A stretch of 64,000 bases of DNA from Paenibacillus sp. FSL R10-2782 (GCF_038592985.1 NZ_CP151951.1:2967001-3031000); one strand, 5' to 3'. Shown: positions 16,768 to 24,346, counted from the stretch's first letter. Notes: generated by a model not told the origin, from the sequence alone. Numbers and translations: made by a program.

Positions 16768-17377
16768 GCTCCGTCTTTAGCGCATAGTACAAGAACATTC
16801 CAGATGCCAAAGCTATAAACAAAATACTCAGAGGAAAATTATTGACGTAGAACATAAATGTACTAGCGGCTAGTACCCCAATTATTAAAATAACAACAAG
16901 TACATGTTCCCACCTAAAACGCAAGCTTTCATAATCTGCTGTAAAGCCTATTTTGAATTTATATAGCAACCATGATATAGCTAATACCCATGCACTGGTT
17001 ACCGCTTGAGCTAACGATCCCTCTGGAGAGGTCTCCATGTCTGATGTCAATGTACCAAAGATCATTACTATGATTATTGCTTGGAACAGCGTATACAAAA
17101 ACGTACCTGTAATGGATATAATAGCTGACCAAATAATAGGCATCCTTACAACAGTAGTTATCAATAATGTGAATAATATAATGTTTATAGTCGGAGCAAA
17201 AAAAGACAACGACGTTTCTTCTCTTAACACCAGACTTTGCAAATTCATGATCAGGCCGATAAACAATGCAGGCCAGACAAAATCTAAAGCTCGGATTCTG
17301 AAAATAGTAAGCATTAAAACAAACGCCGCAAATGTTTCAACATTAGAAAATAGCAAGAACCGTATAGGCTCCCACAT
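16745..17377 (-). CDS. Polytopic membrane protein, AgrC sensor-like but without kinase domain (locus 1)
   Basis: About 210 residues with about seven predicted helices (for example FVLMLTIFRIRALDFVWPAL, IILFTLLITTVVRM, WVLAISWLLYKFKIGF and VLVVILIIGVLAASTF). It then ends at ALKTERDYYKKS, just where an AgrC-type sensor would continue into its dimerisation helix and ATPase. No histidine-kinase motif exists in it or nearby. First gene of the operon, followed by AgrB. Start ATG 17375-17377 with GGGGA 8 bases upstream. The sensor or inhibitor role is inferred from position and topology only. Confidence 0.7.
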   Translation of the reverse strand: MWEPIRFLLFSNVETFAAFVLMLTIFRIRALDFVWPALFIGLIMNLQSLVLREETSLSFFAPTINIILFTLLITTVVRMPIIWSAIISITGTFLYTLFQAIIIVMIFGTLTSDMETSPEGSLAQAVTSAWVLAISWLLYKFKIGFTADYESLRFRWEHVLVVILIIGVLAASTFMFYVNNFPLSILFIALASGMFLYYALKTERDYYKKS

Positions 17378-17418
17378 AACACATATCCCCTTCACTCCAT
17401 TGTAACCAATACTATAAT

Positions 17419-17490
17419 TCTATATTTGCTATAACAGTATAGCAATACAATTACCTGTTTATTTGGAATATTATGTATTATGTTAGGTAG
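17419..17490 (-). promoter_or_regulatory. Promoter/operator element upstream of agr-like locus 1
   Basis: A block of about 50 bases at 17441-17490 matches 21461-21510 upstream of locus 2 almost without gaps (AGCAAT-CAAT-ACCT-TT-A--TGG pattern on the plus strand). In both loci a TATAGA/TATACA -10-like box lies 17 bases further toward the gene (17419-17424 here). TTGCTATAACAGTATAGCAA at 17426-17445 is an inverted repeat present only here. Confidence 0.6.
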
Positions 17491-17873
17491 ATATTTTTCA
17501 CTCGTTTCCTTACAATGTGTGTATTGCTCTAAGAGCCAGATTTTCAAAAAAACTCTTGTTTCACGAACTGGAAAATACCACTTTCCTCCCATTTTTCGTT
17601 TGATAAGTCGCGGATCATGGAAAAATGCATCGAGAATTGCATTCCAACTCATACATGTCCTCTTCTTTAATTATTTAGGATGATACAAACAATCAAAAAG
17701 ATCATAAAATACAATCAGCTAAAATGATTTGTCTTTTCCCTTTAACAGCAACTAAGTAACATCATAATTATCATAACCTTAATTTTTTCTTATAGCTATC
17801 CCGATGTTCTTGCTTACGGGCCACATTGGGTTAGACCCTTGAACCAGTGATCATAAAATATCAAATGCGTAAC
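17491..17873. other. Intergenic region between agr-like locus 1 and the OsmC gene
   Basis: AT-rich. A minus-strand frame (17392-17652, 86 codons, beginning MSWNAILDAFFHDPRL) has a fair ribosome site but its second half runs through the promoter element of locus 1. It may be a gene remnant and is not called. Confidence 0.3.
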
Positions 17874-17921
17874 AAAAAAGGGCTGCAAAGTTGCTTTCAT
17901 GCAAACCTGCAGCCCTTTTTT
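17874..17921 (-). terminator. Rho-independent terminator after the OsmC gene
   Basis: AAAAAAGGGCTGCA and TGCAGCCCTTTTTT pair over 14 bp around a loop of about 20 bases. It is symmetric and could work in both directions. Confidence 0.9.
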
Positions 17922-17945
17922 GTATTCTGTTAAGGGGTCAGCGTC

Positions 17946-18392
17946 TCAATTTTCAATAACGACGCGATTCAGCTTGAGATTTACCGGATTGGCAATCGTG
18001 TCGCCCACAGGACATTTGCTCTCCAGAAATTGCACGAATTGTTCGACCTTCTCGGCAGACGAATTGGTCTTGATGTAGAACGTGTATCGTATATCGGAGT
18101 AACCAGGGCGGATTTCAGATCTGTTAAAAAATCCGTCGAGATCCAGGTCACCTTCAATATCTACCCTAAAATCTTCAAGCTCTACATTGAATTTGGCAGC
18201 ATATACCCTGGCCACAATGGATTGGCATGCGCCCAGGGAGGCAAGCAAAGCTTCTACAGGATTCATTCCCGTGTCAGTACCCCCAAGGTTTTTCGGCTCG
18301 TCGATGACCAGTTCGAATTGTCTTACATTGGTAACGACTTTAACCCCATCCTTTAAATGGGCAGTTGCTTTGAATGTTTGAACATTTGGCAT
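17946..18392 (-). CDS. OsmC/Ohr-family peroxiredoxin-like protein
   Basis: 148 residues. The two redox cysteines of the OsmC fold are in LGACQSIVARVYA and SKCPVGDTIANP. The family reduces organic hydroperoxides using thiols or lipoyl proteins. GGTDTGMNPVEALLASLGAC is the family signature. This is the YhfA/OsmC branch rather than strict Ohr. The ribosome site is strong (AAAAGGAGGG). It is monocistronic with its own terminator. The AT-rich upstream region contains TTATTCAACTAA, which recurs 180 bases away, but no known regulator site was recognised. Confidence 0.9.
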   Translation of the reverse strand: MPNVQTFKATAHLKDGVKVVTNVRQFELVIDEPKNLGGTDTGMNPVEALLASLGACQSIVARVYAAKFNVELEDFRVDIEGDLDLDGFFNRSEIRPGYSDIRYTFYIKTNSSAEKVEQFVQFLESKCPVGDTIANPVNLKLNRVVIEN

Positions 18393-18710
18393 ACATTCAC
18401 CCTCCTTTTTCTGTACAGCCCAAGTGTGGTTGGGTGTTTCGAAGTTATAATTTTAATATAATTATTCAACTAATTTTAGTATGAATTATAATTCTGCTGA
18501 TCATAACCTGTCAATAGATGAGTGTTGTTTGGATTCCGACCTTTATTCTTGTCTTTCATCATTTGGCAATACTATCTTGTCCTTAAGGGTCGGTCTACTC
18601 GTTTAATTATAAAAACGGCCATATATCCTTATCAGAATGAATTATTCAACTAACTGTGAAAGATAGCTTAATAAAACAGCCCATTCAAAGAATAAAAGCC
18701 TCCCACTAAT
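18393..18710. other. Intergenic region with a repeated 14-mer, upstream of OsmC and next to the IS
   Basis: AATTATTCAACTAA occurs at 18460-18473 and again at 18640-18653 in the same orientation. The first copy is about 70 bases upstream of the OsmC start. The target duplication AAT of the IS element is at 18708-18710. No gene is supported. Confidence 0.4.
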
Positions 18711-19997
18711 AAACTGTACCCTATGTAAAGGACATTTCTAAAAAAGACCTATACTGTTTGAAGAAGATGATCTCTGTACTGAACGGGGGTCATCCTTTTT
18801 AAATTCCATTGGTATCTGTAGTAGTTGTAGTAGGTCATATATGCCTTGATTTCTCGTTTGACTTCATCCAGCGTGGTGCAGTTCTTCAGCGATATTTCAT
18901 CATTAAAATGACCAAAGAAGGATTCCTGCGGAGCATTGTCCCAGCAATTTCCCCGTCTGGACATGGATTGCCCGAGACCCATACGTTTCACTTTCTTCTG
19001 AAAATCCGGATGAGTGTAGTGGGTACCTTGATCGGAATGAATGAAGGCGTCTTGGGTCTTCTTGAATCTACGATTCTTCTGTAAGTGAAGCAAGGTGTTT
19101 GTCGCCAGATCCATGGTGGCTCGCTCCGACACATGATAAGCCAAAATTTCATTGGTGGAGCTATCCTTGATCGTGGACAGATAGGCTCGCTTCCCTTTTC
19201 CATAACTTAAGTAGGTAATATCGGTGAGAAGAATCTTGCCAGGCACTCCCTGTTTGAAGTTACGTTGTAATAAGTTAGGCACGACTCGATGCTCCTGGGT
19301 TGCCTTCATCATTCGCTTGTACGGATTCGCTTTTCGATGAGGACATACGATACCATATTTTTTCATGATTCTTCGGATTCGCTTGAGATTCCAGACGATC
19401 TGAAATTGTCCTTCCAGTGTCATCTTGATGGAGCGCGCTCCTTTGTTACGCTTTTTAAAATCGAAGGCCTTGCTGACGTGAACTCGGATTTCCTCGTCAG
19501 CCTGCTCTTTCTGATTGCGCCTGTGGATGGATGACGCGGTCCAATACCGGTAGTAGCCGCTTTTGGAGACACCTGCAATCCCGCACAGATAGCTCACCAT
19601 TCGTCGGAGATTGTATTTCAGAATCACGGTGCCTCTTGCATCGTGCAAGCCTAAGTCGCCTTGCTCTCTGTAACGGGCTCTCCACCGTTTTGCAGCGGCT
19701 TTGATGCGAGTCATTCCAACGATCTGTACTTCGAACCCACAGGACTCAAAAATGTCCATGGGCAGCTTTCCTTGCTGATTCGATGTAATAAAGAGTTGTC
19801 TGAACTCATCTGTATACGTAATTCCTTTGGTCGATGCAGACTTCACATACGGGTTTTCGGAAAGTTGTTTCACTTCTTTTGTTGTAAACGTTTTTTTACT
19901 CATCGGCTGATCTCCATCCTTGTCTCGTTCGTGGCATAAATTAAAAATACCCCATAGATAGACTTTTTTAAAGTGTCTACTCTATAGGGTACAGTTT
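18711..19997 (-). mobile_element. IS3-family insertion sequence (IS150-like)
   Basis: About 1287 bp. The ends AAACTGTACCCTAT and ATAGGGTACAGTTT (extending imperfectly to about 35 bases) are inverted repeats. AAT flanks both sides (18708-18710 and 19998-20000), a 3-bp target duplication typical for IS3 elements. It carries a single transposase frame. It lies directly downstream of the AgrD-like gene of locus 2. Confidence 0.9.
18749..19903 (-). CDS. IS3-family transposase, OrfA and OrfB fused by an apparent internal deletion
   Basis: 384 residues in one frame. Residues 1-90 (TTKEVKQLSENPYVKSASTK ... RWRARYREQGDLGLHDARG) are an OrfA-type helix-turn-helix. From about residue 95 (NLRRMVSYLCGIAGVSKSGYY) it is OrfB. 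The integrase core has D (LLTDITYLSYG), D (IHSDQGTHYTHP) and E (NAPQESFFGHF). Related IS elements have a leucine-zipper segment plus a -1 frameshift between OrfA and OrfB. Here that segment is missing and the frames are joined. Whether the fused enzyme is active is uncertain. Confidence 0.85.
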   Translation of the reverse strand: MSKKTFTTKEVKQLSENPYVKSASTKGITYTDEFRQLFITSNQQGKLPMDIFESCGFEVQIVGMTRIKAAAKRWRARYREQGDLGLHDARGTVILKYNLRRMVSYLCGIAGVSKSGYYRYWTASSIHRRNQKEQADEEIRVHVSKAFDFKKRNKGARSIKMTLEGQFQIVWNLKRIRRIMKKYGIVCPHRKANPYKRMMKATQEHRVVPNLLQRNFKQGVPGKILLTDITYLSYGKGKRAYLSTIKDSSTNEILAYHVSERATMDLATNTLLHLQKNRRFKKTQDAFIHSDQGTHYTHPDFQKKVKRMGLGQSMSRRGNCWDNAPQESFFGHFNDEISLKNCTTLDEVKREIKAYMTYYNYYRYQWNLKRMTPVQYRDHLLQTV

Positions 19998-20072
19998 AAT
20001 ACTGGAGAAGCTTTTCTGTATCTATATTACAATTATATTTGGTGGCAAAATTCGCTTTCCATCTTCCAAATA

Positions 20073-20219
20073 TTAATTCGTTTCTTTACTCTTCTGATCT
20101 TTTTTCTTCAACTCTTCTGGTATTGATTTAGCGCCAAATACTGTTTTTTCATTTTTAGTAGATTCGCCAGCGTATTTCCCCAGTTTTACATTTAAAGCTC
20201 TCGCCAATCTCTTATCCAT
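20073..20219 (-). CDS. AgrD-like prepeptide (locus 2), unusual core without cysteine
   Basis: 48 residues, the same length as the locus 1 peptide. It begins MDKRLARALNVKLGKYAG and carries the tail motif SIPEELKKK, comparable with PPEELLK of locus 1. The leader is more basic and less hydrophobic than usual. Aligned on P-E-E-L the core would end at Phe29. With no Cys, a Ser at -9 (S-T-K-N-E-K-T-V-F) could give a nine-residue lactone like that of the Fsr pheromone, but this is speculative. GGAGGGG precedes the start, which lies inside the end of the AgrB-like gene. Confidence 0.75.
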   Translation of the reverse strand: MDKRLARALNVKLGKYAGESTKNEKTVFGAKSIPEELKKKDQKSKETN

Positions 20220-20740
20220 TTCCGTTCCCCTCCTCTCCATATAGGAATTATACTGAAAGCTTGTACCGCTAAAGACAAACATATTATCGTTGATTGTGTA
20301 AAAAAATTCAACATGCAAATGGAAATGCATATGATTTTGAAATACTTATGGTTTGCAGACTTTTCAATATAGATAAAATGATTAGGTGCATAAACGAAAA
20401 ACACTAGTAATGAGCAAACGCTAATAATTAAAAATGTTGATATTCCCATAGAGAAAAAAGGTATAGTAACACATACTGCTGTTGTAAAAAATAAACAGAA
20501 CGTAAGACTAGAGAAGTGTGCACCTCCTGAAAATTTTCTTATTAACATAAGACTGCCAAGCGCTAATAACGACCCGAAGAAATGACCTGTTAACCAGCCT
20601 GTAAGTGAGACAAAAAGGATAGTCGAAAATTCAGTAAGCCTTATCCCGAGTGCATATTCCATCACTTCTATACTTGTAGGTCCATCAGGATCAGCTTTTT
20701 TTATTTCTGTTGCGATGTACCTGGATAACGCTTCTAGCAT
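20192..20740 (-). CDS. AgrB-like membrane protease (locus 2)
   Basis: 182 residues, multiple membrane helices. The catalytic pair is H75 and C82 in IRKFSGGAHFSSLTFC, with the conserved GG-x-H and 7-residue spacing. FVYAPNHFIYIEK in the later part resembles VLVYAPSRIDGKT of the locus 1 protein, so the two are paralogues. The ribosome site GGGGGG lies 9-12 bases before the ATG. It overlaps the upstream membrane-protein gene by 50 bases and the AgrD-like gene by 28. Confidence 0.9.
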   Translation of the reverse strand: MLEALSRYIATEIKKADPDGPTSIEVMEYALGIRLTEFSTILFVSLTGWLTGHFFGSLLALGSLMLIRKFSGGAHFSSLTFCLFFTTAVCVTIPFFSMGISTFLIISVCSLLVFFVYAPNHFIYIEKSANHKYFKIICISICMLNFFTQSTIICLSLAVQAFSIIPIWRGGERKWIRDWREL

Positions 20741-21404
20741 CCTCGTAATCCCCCCGCTCTGAAAAAAAATAGGACAATCCGAAAGTAAACAATGAAATGG
20801 AAAGTAATCCTATTGTGCTAGAGTTATAAAGCATATATAAAGTAATAAAGATAGTAATCGTTGATATTAGCGAACCTAAAATTAACATCTTATTTAGGGA
20901 TGAGAAATAATTTTCACCTCTTAAAAAATCGTGTGGAGGCTGAATTATAAACGAGAACCCAAAGTTATATTTCCCCATAACAAAAGAAATCAAGTATGCA
21001 ATAATGATAGAAGATAACTGAATAAAGTAAATAGAAAACCCAGAAGTGTAATTGATAGCACCCGGTTGTGCTGCTCCGAAAAAATTCGCAAATAGATATA
21101 CAAATAGCTGTAGGTTAATGTAGGCTGTTAGACCAGAACCTGCAGAAAAAGCCCCCAGATGTGTTTTGATCCCTAAACCGAATCTAAAAAAGATAACCAT
21201 AAACAAATACTGAAACGGCAAATCTAATTTAGGGACACCTATAACTACCCTCATAAGAAAAGAAAACAAAGCTATGCCAATTGCGTAGAAAAGTATTTTT
21301 CTACGATATTCCCAAACGGGAAGCATATAAAGCTTTAAGACCAAAGTCACAACGGCCAAAGCATCGAATACCCCAAGTAAAATATACAAAAAAGCAGATA
21401 ACAC
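20691..21404 (-). CDS. Polytopic membrane protein, kinase-less sensor-like (locus 2)
   Basis: 237 residues with about seven predicted helices (FLYILLGVFDALAVVTLVL, ILFYAIGIALFSFLMRVVIG, FQYLFMVIFFRFGLG and LISTITIFITLYMLY are examples). It ends in a short basic tail, SVIQVHRNRNKKS. As in locus 1 it precedes AgrB and has no histidine-kinase domain. Start GTG 21402-21404 with GGAGG about 11 bases upstream. Any receptor function is inferred. Sequence relation to the locus 1 protein is not obvious by eye. Confidence 0.7.
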   Translation of the reverse strand: MLSAFLYILLGVFDALAVVTLVLKLYMLPVWEYRRKILFYAIGIALFSFLMRVVIGVPKLDLPFQYLFMVIFFRFGLGIKTHLGAFSAGSGLTAYINLQLFVYLFANFFGAAQPGAINYTSGFSIYFIQLSSIIIAYLISFVMGKYNFGFSFIIQPPHDFLRGENYFSSLNKMLILGSLISTITIFITLYMLYNSSTIGLLSISLFTFGLSYFFSERGDYEDARSVIQVHRNRNKKS

Positions 21405-21438
21405 AGATACACCATCCTCCTATTTAGCCTGCTGTAAT

Positions 21439-21510
21439 TGTATATTTTACTGGGATTAGTAGCAATGCAATAACCTATTAAACTGGTAATTTTTGTCCTC
21501 ATGTAAGATA
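21439..21510 (-). promoter_or_regulatory. Promoter/operator element upstream of agr-like locus 2
   Basis: 21461-21510 matches 17441-17490 over about 50 bases with nearly no gaps. The -10-like TATACA (21439-21444 on the minus strand) has the same 17-base offset as at locus 1. The distance to the first gene (about 57 versus 64 bases) is also alike. Confidence 0.6.
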
Positions 21511-21546
21511 ATTATTTATAGTTTGTCCAAACAATATCCTACAACT

Positions 21547-21852
21547 TCATCCAACTAAAATCATCCTCGTATTTTTGGACAGCTTTACTTCCCTCCTGCT
21601 GGTGCTAATGGATGTTACTACACCAGTCATCACCGTGTCGTCGAACGGGCTAAATACTACCAGTGAGACGGTCGCGCGTGAGTTGTAGGAATCTATTAGT
21701 GCCTGCTCAATTAATTGGACCTATTGATCGTCGAGTTCTGGCTTGCCCCGGTGCTGACGATCCTTCATAAGCTTTAAGTAAGCTTCTTTATGTTCTGGTA
21801 TGATGATCCGCGCACTCTCGAATATTCCATTGCCTTCAAGTTTCTTTCCCAT
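21547..21852 (-). pseudogene. YolD-like protein gene with an in-frame stop
   Basis: The ATG at 21850-21852 has a good ribosome site (AGGAGGCGACATAC). Residues 1-43 (MGKKLEGNGIFESARIIIPE, then HKEAYLKLM...KPELDDQ) are a clear YolD N-terminus. Codon 44 is TAG (21721-21723), after which the same frame continues for 57 codons with YolD-like VTLSVFSPF-type text (VSLVVFSPFDDTVMTGVV). YolD proteins are often linked to DNA polymerase V-like UvrX genes. None is nearby. A single substitution seems to have broken it recently. Confidence 0.8.
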
Positions 21853-21929
21853 GTATGTCGCCTCCTGATGTTTATGTAGAAATTATATCCCGAACATATG
21901 TTCCTTACAAGAACTTTTGTTTTCTATTT

Positions 21930-22181
21930 CTAAAACTTTGTACTAGGGCCTGTACGCAAACCAATTTGATTCATAAACGAATGGAAAGCAGCGTTACCAT
22001 GAACATGTTTGCTGTTTTTTTCATAGCGAGTAATGGGGCAAATTTCGTCATGGTGCTCCTGTTCGAGCCACACAAAGCACGGCGCATTCAGCATCCGTCC
22101 TCCTTGTTTCTTTCGGGCTGGGGGTAACAAGGGTTCAAGTATATTCCATTCTTTATCCGTTAACTCGTATCTTCGTCTCAT
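21930..22181 (-). pseudogene. IS5-family transposase remnant
   Basis: MRRRYELTDKEWNILEPLLP at the N-terminus is the classic start of an IS5/IS1031-type transposase (RRYELTDEQW...LLPP). After about 25 residues the similarity is lost, and no DDE region follows. No inverted repeats could be placed with confidence. It is evidence of past transposition in this island. Confidence 0.7.
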
Positions 22182-22494
22182 GTTCCTTATTTTACTATTT
22201 CTACGAGTTGTACAGTTTGCATACACGTCCTAGAGAATTAAATCCCAAAGAATAAAATTTTCTCTGATGTTCGTTGAGTCGAATTTGTGAAACAAAACAG
22301 GAAGGTTTTGTATCATCGAACTTTGGAGATTAGATTCGGAGATTAAGGACCGCCTTCTTCTTTGCTTTTTCCCGCAAACAGGTTTTAATCATTGTCCAAT
22401 GCTGCATTCCCCTTAATAAACGTCGCGTAAGCTGTGGCGCCTGGCGACTAACTTTCCATATCTCCGGTACGGTATATCTTATTCTTTCCTAATT
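22182..22494. other. Intergenic stretch without recognisable gene
   Basis: About 310 bases between IS5-like and IS30-like fragments. Frames are broken on both strands. I see no promoter or RNA structure that stands out, and it is probably degraded transposon sequence. Confidence 0.3.
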
Positions 22495-22608
22495 GTGCCG
22501 TTGCAAATTTCCCAGCGCCCGAAAGACGTTCGTTCACGGGAGACGTTTGGACATTGGGAGCTGGATACCGTGGAGTTCTTCCCTAAAGGCGCAGACTTCG
22601 TCAAATAA
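22495..22608 (+). pseudogene. IS30-family transposase remnant
   Basis: The frame reads VPLQISQRPKDVRSRETFGH then WELDTVEFFPKGADFVK and stops. ISQRP...SRETFGHWELDTV is the start of the IS30 catalytic domain (usually FGHWEGDTV). It is joined directly to FFPKGADF, which belongs near the C-terminus, so the middle of the gene has been deleted. The first catalytic aspartate is the D in LDTV. Confidence 0.7.
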
Positions 22609-22829
22609 CGGATGGATCCTTGGAGCAAGCAATACATTGAATCAATCAACCTCCAAGAAAATGCTTGAGTTGGAAAACCACTCACGAATTTTTCAAAGAA
22701 TAACCGCCACACTTGGATTTACAATCTATCACTTACAAATTATTCAAGTTTTTTTGCAAGTACAGTCAAGATTAACTCAAGAGGGCAAATCTCTAGTCTC
22801 ATCATAATAATTAAGGAGGAAATCTGCAT

Positions 22830-23237
22830 ATGAGTAAGAAAGTTAAAATGTTTTTGGCAATTTTTTCGATCTTTGCTGTATTTGGAAGTACGGCCGCTTT
22901 TGCAGCAGAAACTAAGGCGACAGATGAGTTGACATCACCGACTGATCTGCAAAGTCAGACGGTTACAAATACTGCAAATTCAATACTTGTTCCTGCCACA
23001 GAGGCAGAACTTCAAGTTCAGTTTAAACATGATTTCCAAGGGACTGTTATAGGGAACGGTGTTCGCTTACGGTCTACTCCTTCTAAAACGGGGGCAATTT
23101 TAGAATCGATGTATAGTGGTGAAAAAGTCTGGATTGATCAGAGCTACCCTACAAATGGTTGGTATCATGTTACCAGAATATCCACCGGTCGCACAGGTTA
23201 TGTTTCTGACGATTATATTCAGCCTGATTTTGAGTGA
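22830..23237 (+). CDS. Secreted SH3b-domain protein
   Basis: 135 residues. A signal peptide (MSKKVKMFLAIFSIFAVFGS then TAAFAAE, cleavage probably after AFA) is followed by a low-complexity linker (26-65). A bacterial SH3 domain (about 68-133) has the typical GVRLRSTPSKTGAILESMYSGEKVW and WYHVTRISTGRTGYVSDDYI. Such domains bind peptidoglycan peptides, usually attached to hydrolases. Here no enzyme domain is present. The ribosome site is AAGGAGGAAATCTGC. It is monocistronic with a strong terminator. It could be a cell-wall-binding or effector-like small protein; the role is unknown. Confidence 0.85.
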   Translation: MSKKVKMFLAIFSIFAVFGSTAAFAAETKATDELTSPTDLQSQTVTNTANSILVPATEAELQVQFKHDFQGTVIGNGVRLRSTPSKTGAILESMYSGEKVWIDQSYPTNGWYHVTRISTGRTGYVSDDYIQPDFE

Positions 23238-23282
23238 TTCTGAAAGCTGATTACTAACTTAAAAATAAAGAGATTTGACCTC

Positions 23283-23330
23283 AAAGGGACGAAGCAGGAT
23301 AAACCTCTGCTTCGTCCCTTTTTCGTTTTT
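23283..23330 (+). terminator. Rho-independent terminator after the SH3b gene
   Basis: AAAGGGACGAAGCAG and CTGCTTCGTCCCTTT are a perfect 15-bp inverted repeat followed by TTCGTTTTT. Confidence 0.92.
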
Positions 23331-23666
23331 CCGCTATCTCTACTTTCTTGAACAGATTATGGGTCAGACTGATTATGATAATCACCTCAAAGAAGCGAAT
23401 GAATAGTTCAAAACCTTGATGGTTAGCTAAGGAATCCGTGATAAGTGGACTCTTTTTAAGGAATACATTTTAAGTAGACGACTTGCTTACCAACATAACA
23501 AAATCAGTAAACAAAAAAACACAGTTGAAGCCATATCCGGGTCAGTTGTGTTCTTTACCCATTACTCATTCGTAAGAATCTCATACAATAAAAAATATCG
23601 CCTAGAAAAATATTCCTAGGTCTAATAGACTATATACAAATATTACTTGTGATTTAGGGGGATACT
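23331..23666. other. Intergenic region, probably degraded sequence
   Basis: About 335 bases. Short frame pieces look like eroded coding sequence but no family was recognised. AACACAGTTGA (about 23519) and TCAGTTGTGTT pair over 11 positions with two mismatches and could be an old minus-strand terminator. Confidence 0.3.
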
Positions 23667-24317
23667 ATGAAAATCGTAACATCTATAATGGTGGTTGCTG
23701 CTTTCTTAACAATTAGCGCTTGTTCGTCTGGCAATACAGAGGTCAGTAAAGACAATCAAGTGCAGAAACTTCAAGCAGAGTTGGCAACTGCCAAGAAAGA
23801 AAACGAGGCGCTTAAAAGCGTTTCAAACGGCAATTCTCAATCGGCAGATTCAAAGATAGAAGCCGCAACTGACAAATACCCTACTATTAGCAAAGGCACG
23901 CCTGTGACCATCAAAGACTATGCAGAGATCACTGTTAAAGATACTAAATTCGCAAAAAAGATTATTCCGTCGAATGCTAGTGGGCTCTATAGTCTGTATG
24001 AGTCAAAAGAAGCAGATTCTACATACTTTGCCTTAATACTTAAAGCGAAAAATTTGGGTTCCAGTGGCGTGGATTCCAGTAAAGTTGCAATTGTGAACTT
24101 AAAATTTGATAATAAATATGATTATGAAACATTCTCTACTATTGAGGAGAAGGGTGGAGAGGATTTTGGATATACAAGAGGGACAGATATTGATCCTCTT
24201 AAAACAGCTACACTTTATTATCTAGTCAAAGTGCCTAACGAGGTAGCAAAAAGTACCAAACCATTGAATGCAGAAATTTTAGTACAAGATAAAATATACA
24301 ACTATAAAGTAAGATAA
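23667..24317 (+). CDS. Lipoprotein with C-terminal beta domain
   Basis: 216 residues. A signal peptide with lipobox LTISAC places the lipidated cysteine at about residue 19. A short coiled coil (VQKLQAELATAKKENEALKS, about 32-51) precedes a beta-rich domain of about 130 residues (ITVKDTKF ... YFALILKAKNLGSSGVDSS ... LYYLVKVPNE). It resembles DUF4352-type immunoglobulin-like lipoproteins, but I do not claim the family. The ribosome site is TTAGGGGG. It is monocistronic, ended by a short GC-rich terminator. Function unknown. Confidence 0.85.
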   Translation: MKIVTSIMVVAAFLTISACSSGNTEVSKDNQVQKLQAELATAKKENEALKSVSNGNSQSADSKIEAATDKYPTISKGTPVTIKDYAEITVKDTKFAKKIIPSNASGLYSLYESKEADSTYFALILKAKNLGSSGVDSSKVAIVNLKFDNKYDYETFSTIEEKGGEDFGYTRGTDIDPLKTATLYYLVKVPNEVAKSTKPLNAEILVQDKIYNYKVR

Positions 24318-24321
24318 AAAC

Positions 24322-24346
24322 AACCCCGGAGCAATCCGGGGTTTTA
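24322..24346 (+). terminator. Rho-independent terminator between convergent genes
   Basis: AACCCCGGA and TCCGGGGTT form a 9-bp stem with a GCAA loop, followed by TTAG. It probably serves both the lipoprotein gene and the convergent winged-helix-like gene. Confidence 0.8.

Noticed and set aside
17392..17652. Minus-strand frame of 86 codons beginning MSWNAILDAFF upstream of the locus 1 membrane protein
   Set aside because: Although it has a fair ribosome site, its second half coincides with the promoter element shared by both agr-like loci. It may be a remnant, so it is not called as a gene.
23519..23560. Hairpin with T-run on the minus strand near 23.5 kb as an active terminator
   Set aside because: No minus-strand gene lies upstream of it and the stem has mismatches. 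It may be a leftover of a lost gene.
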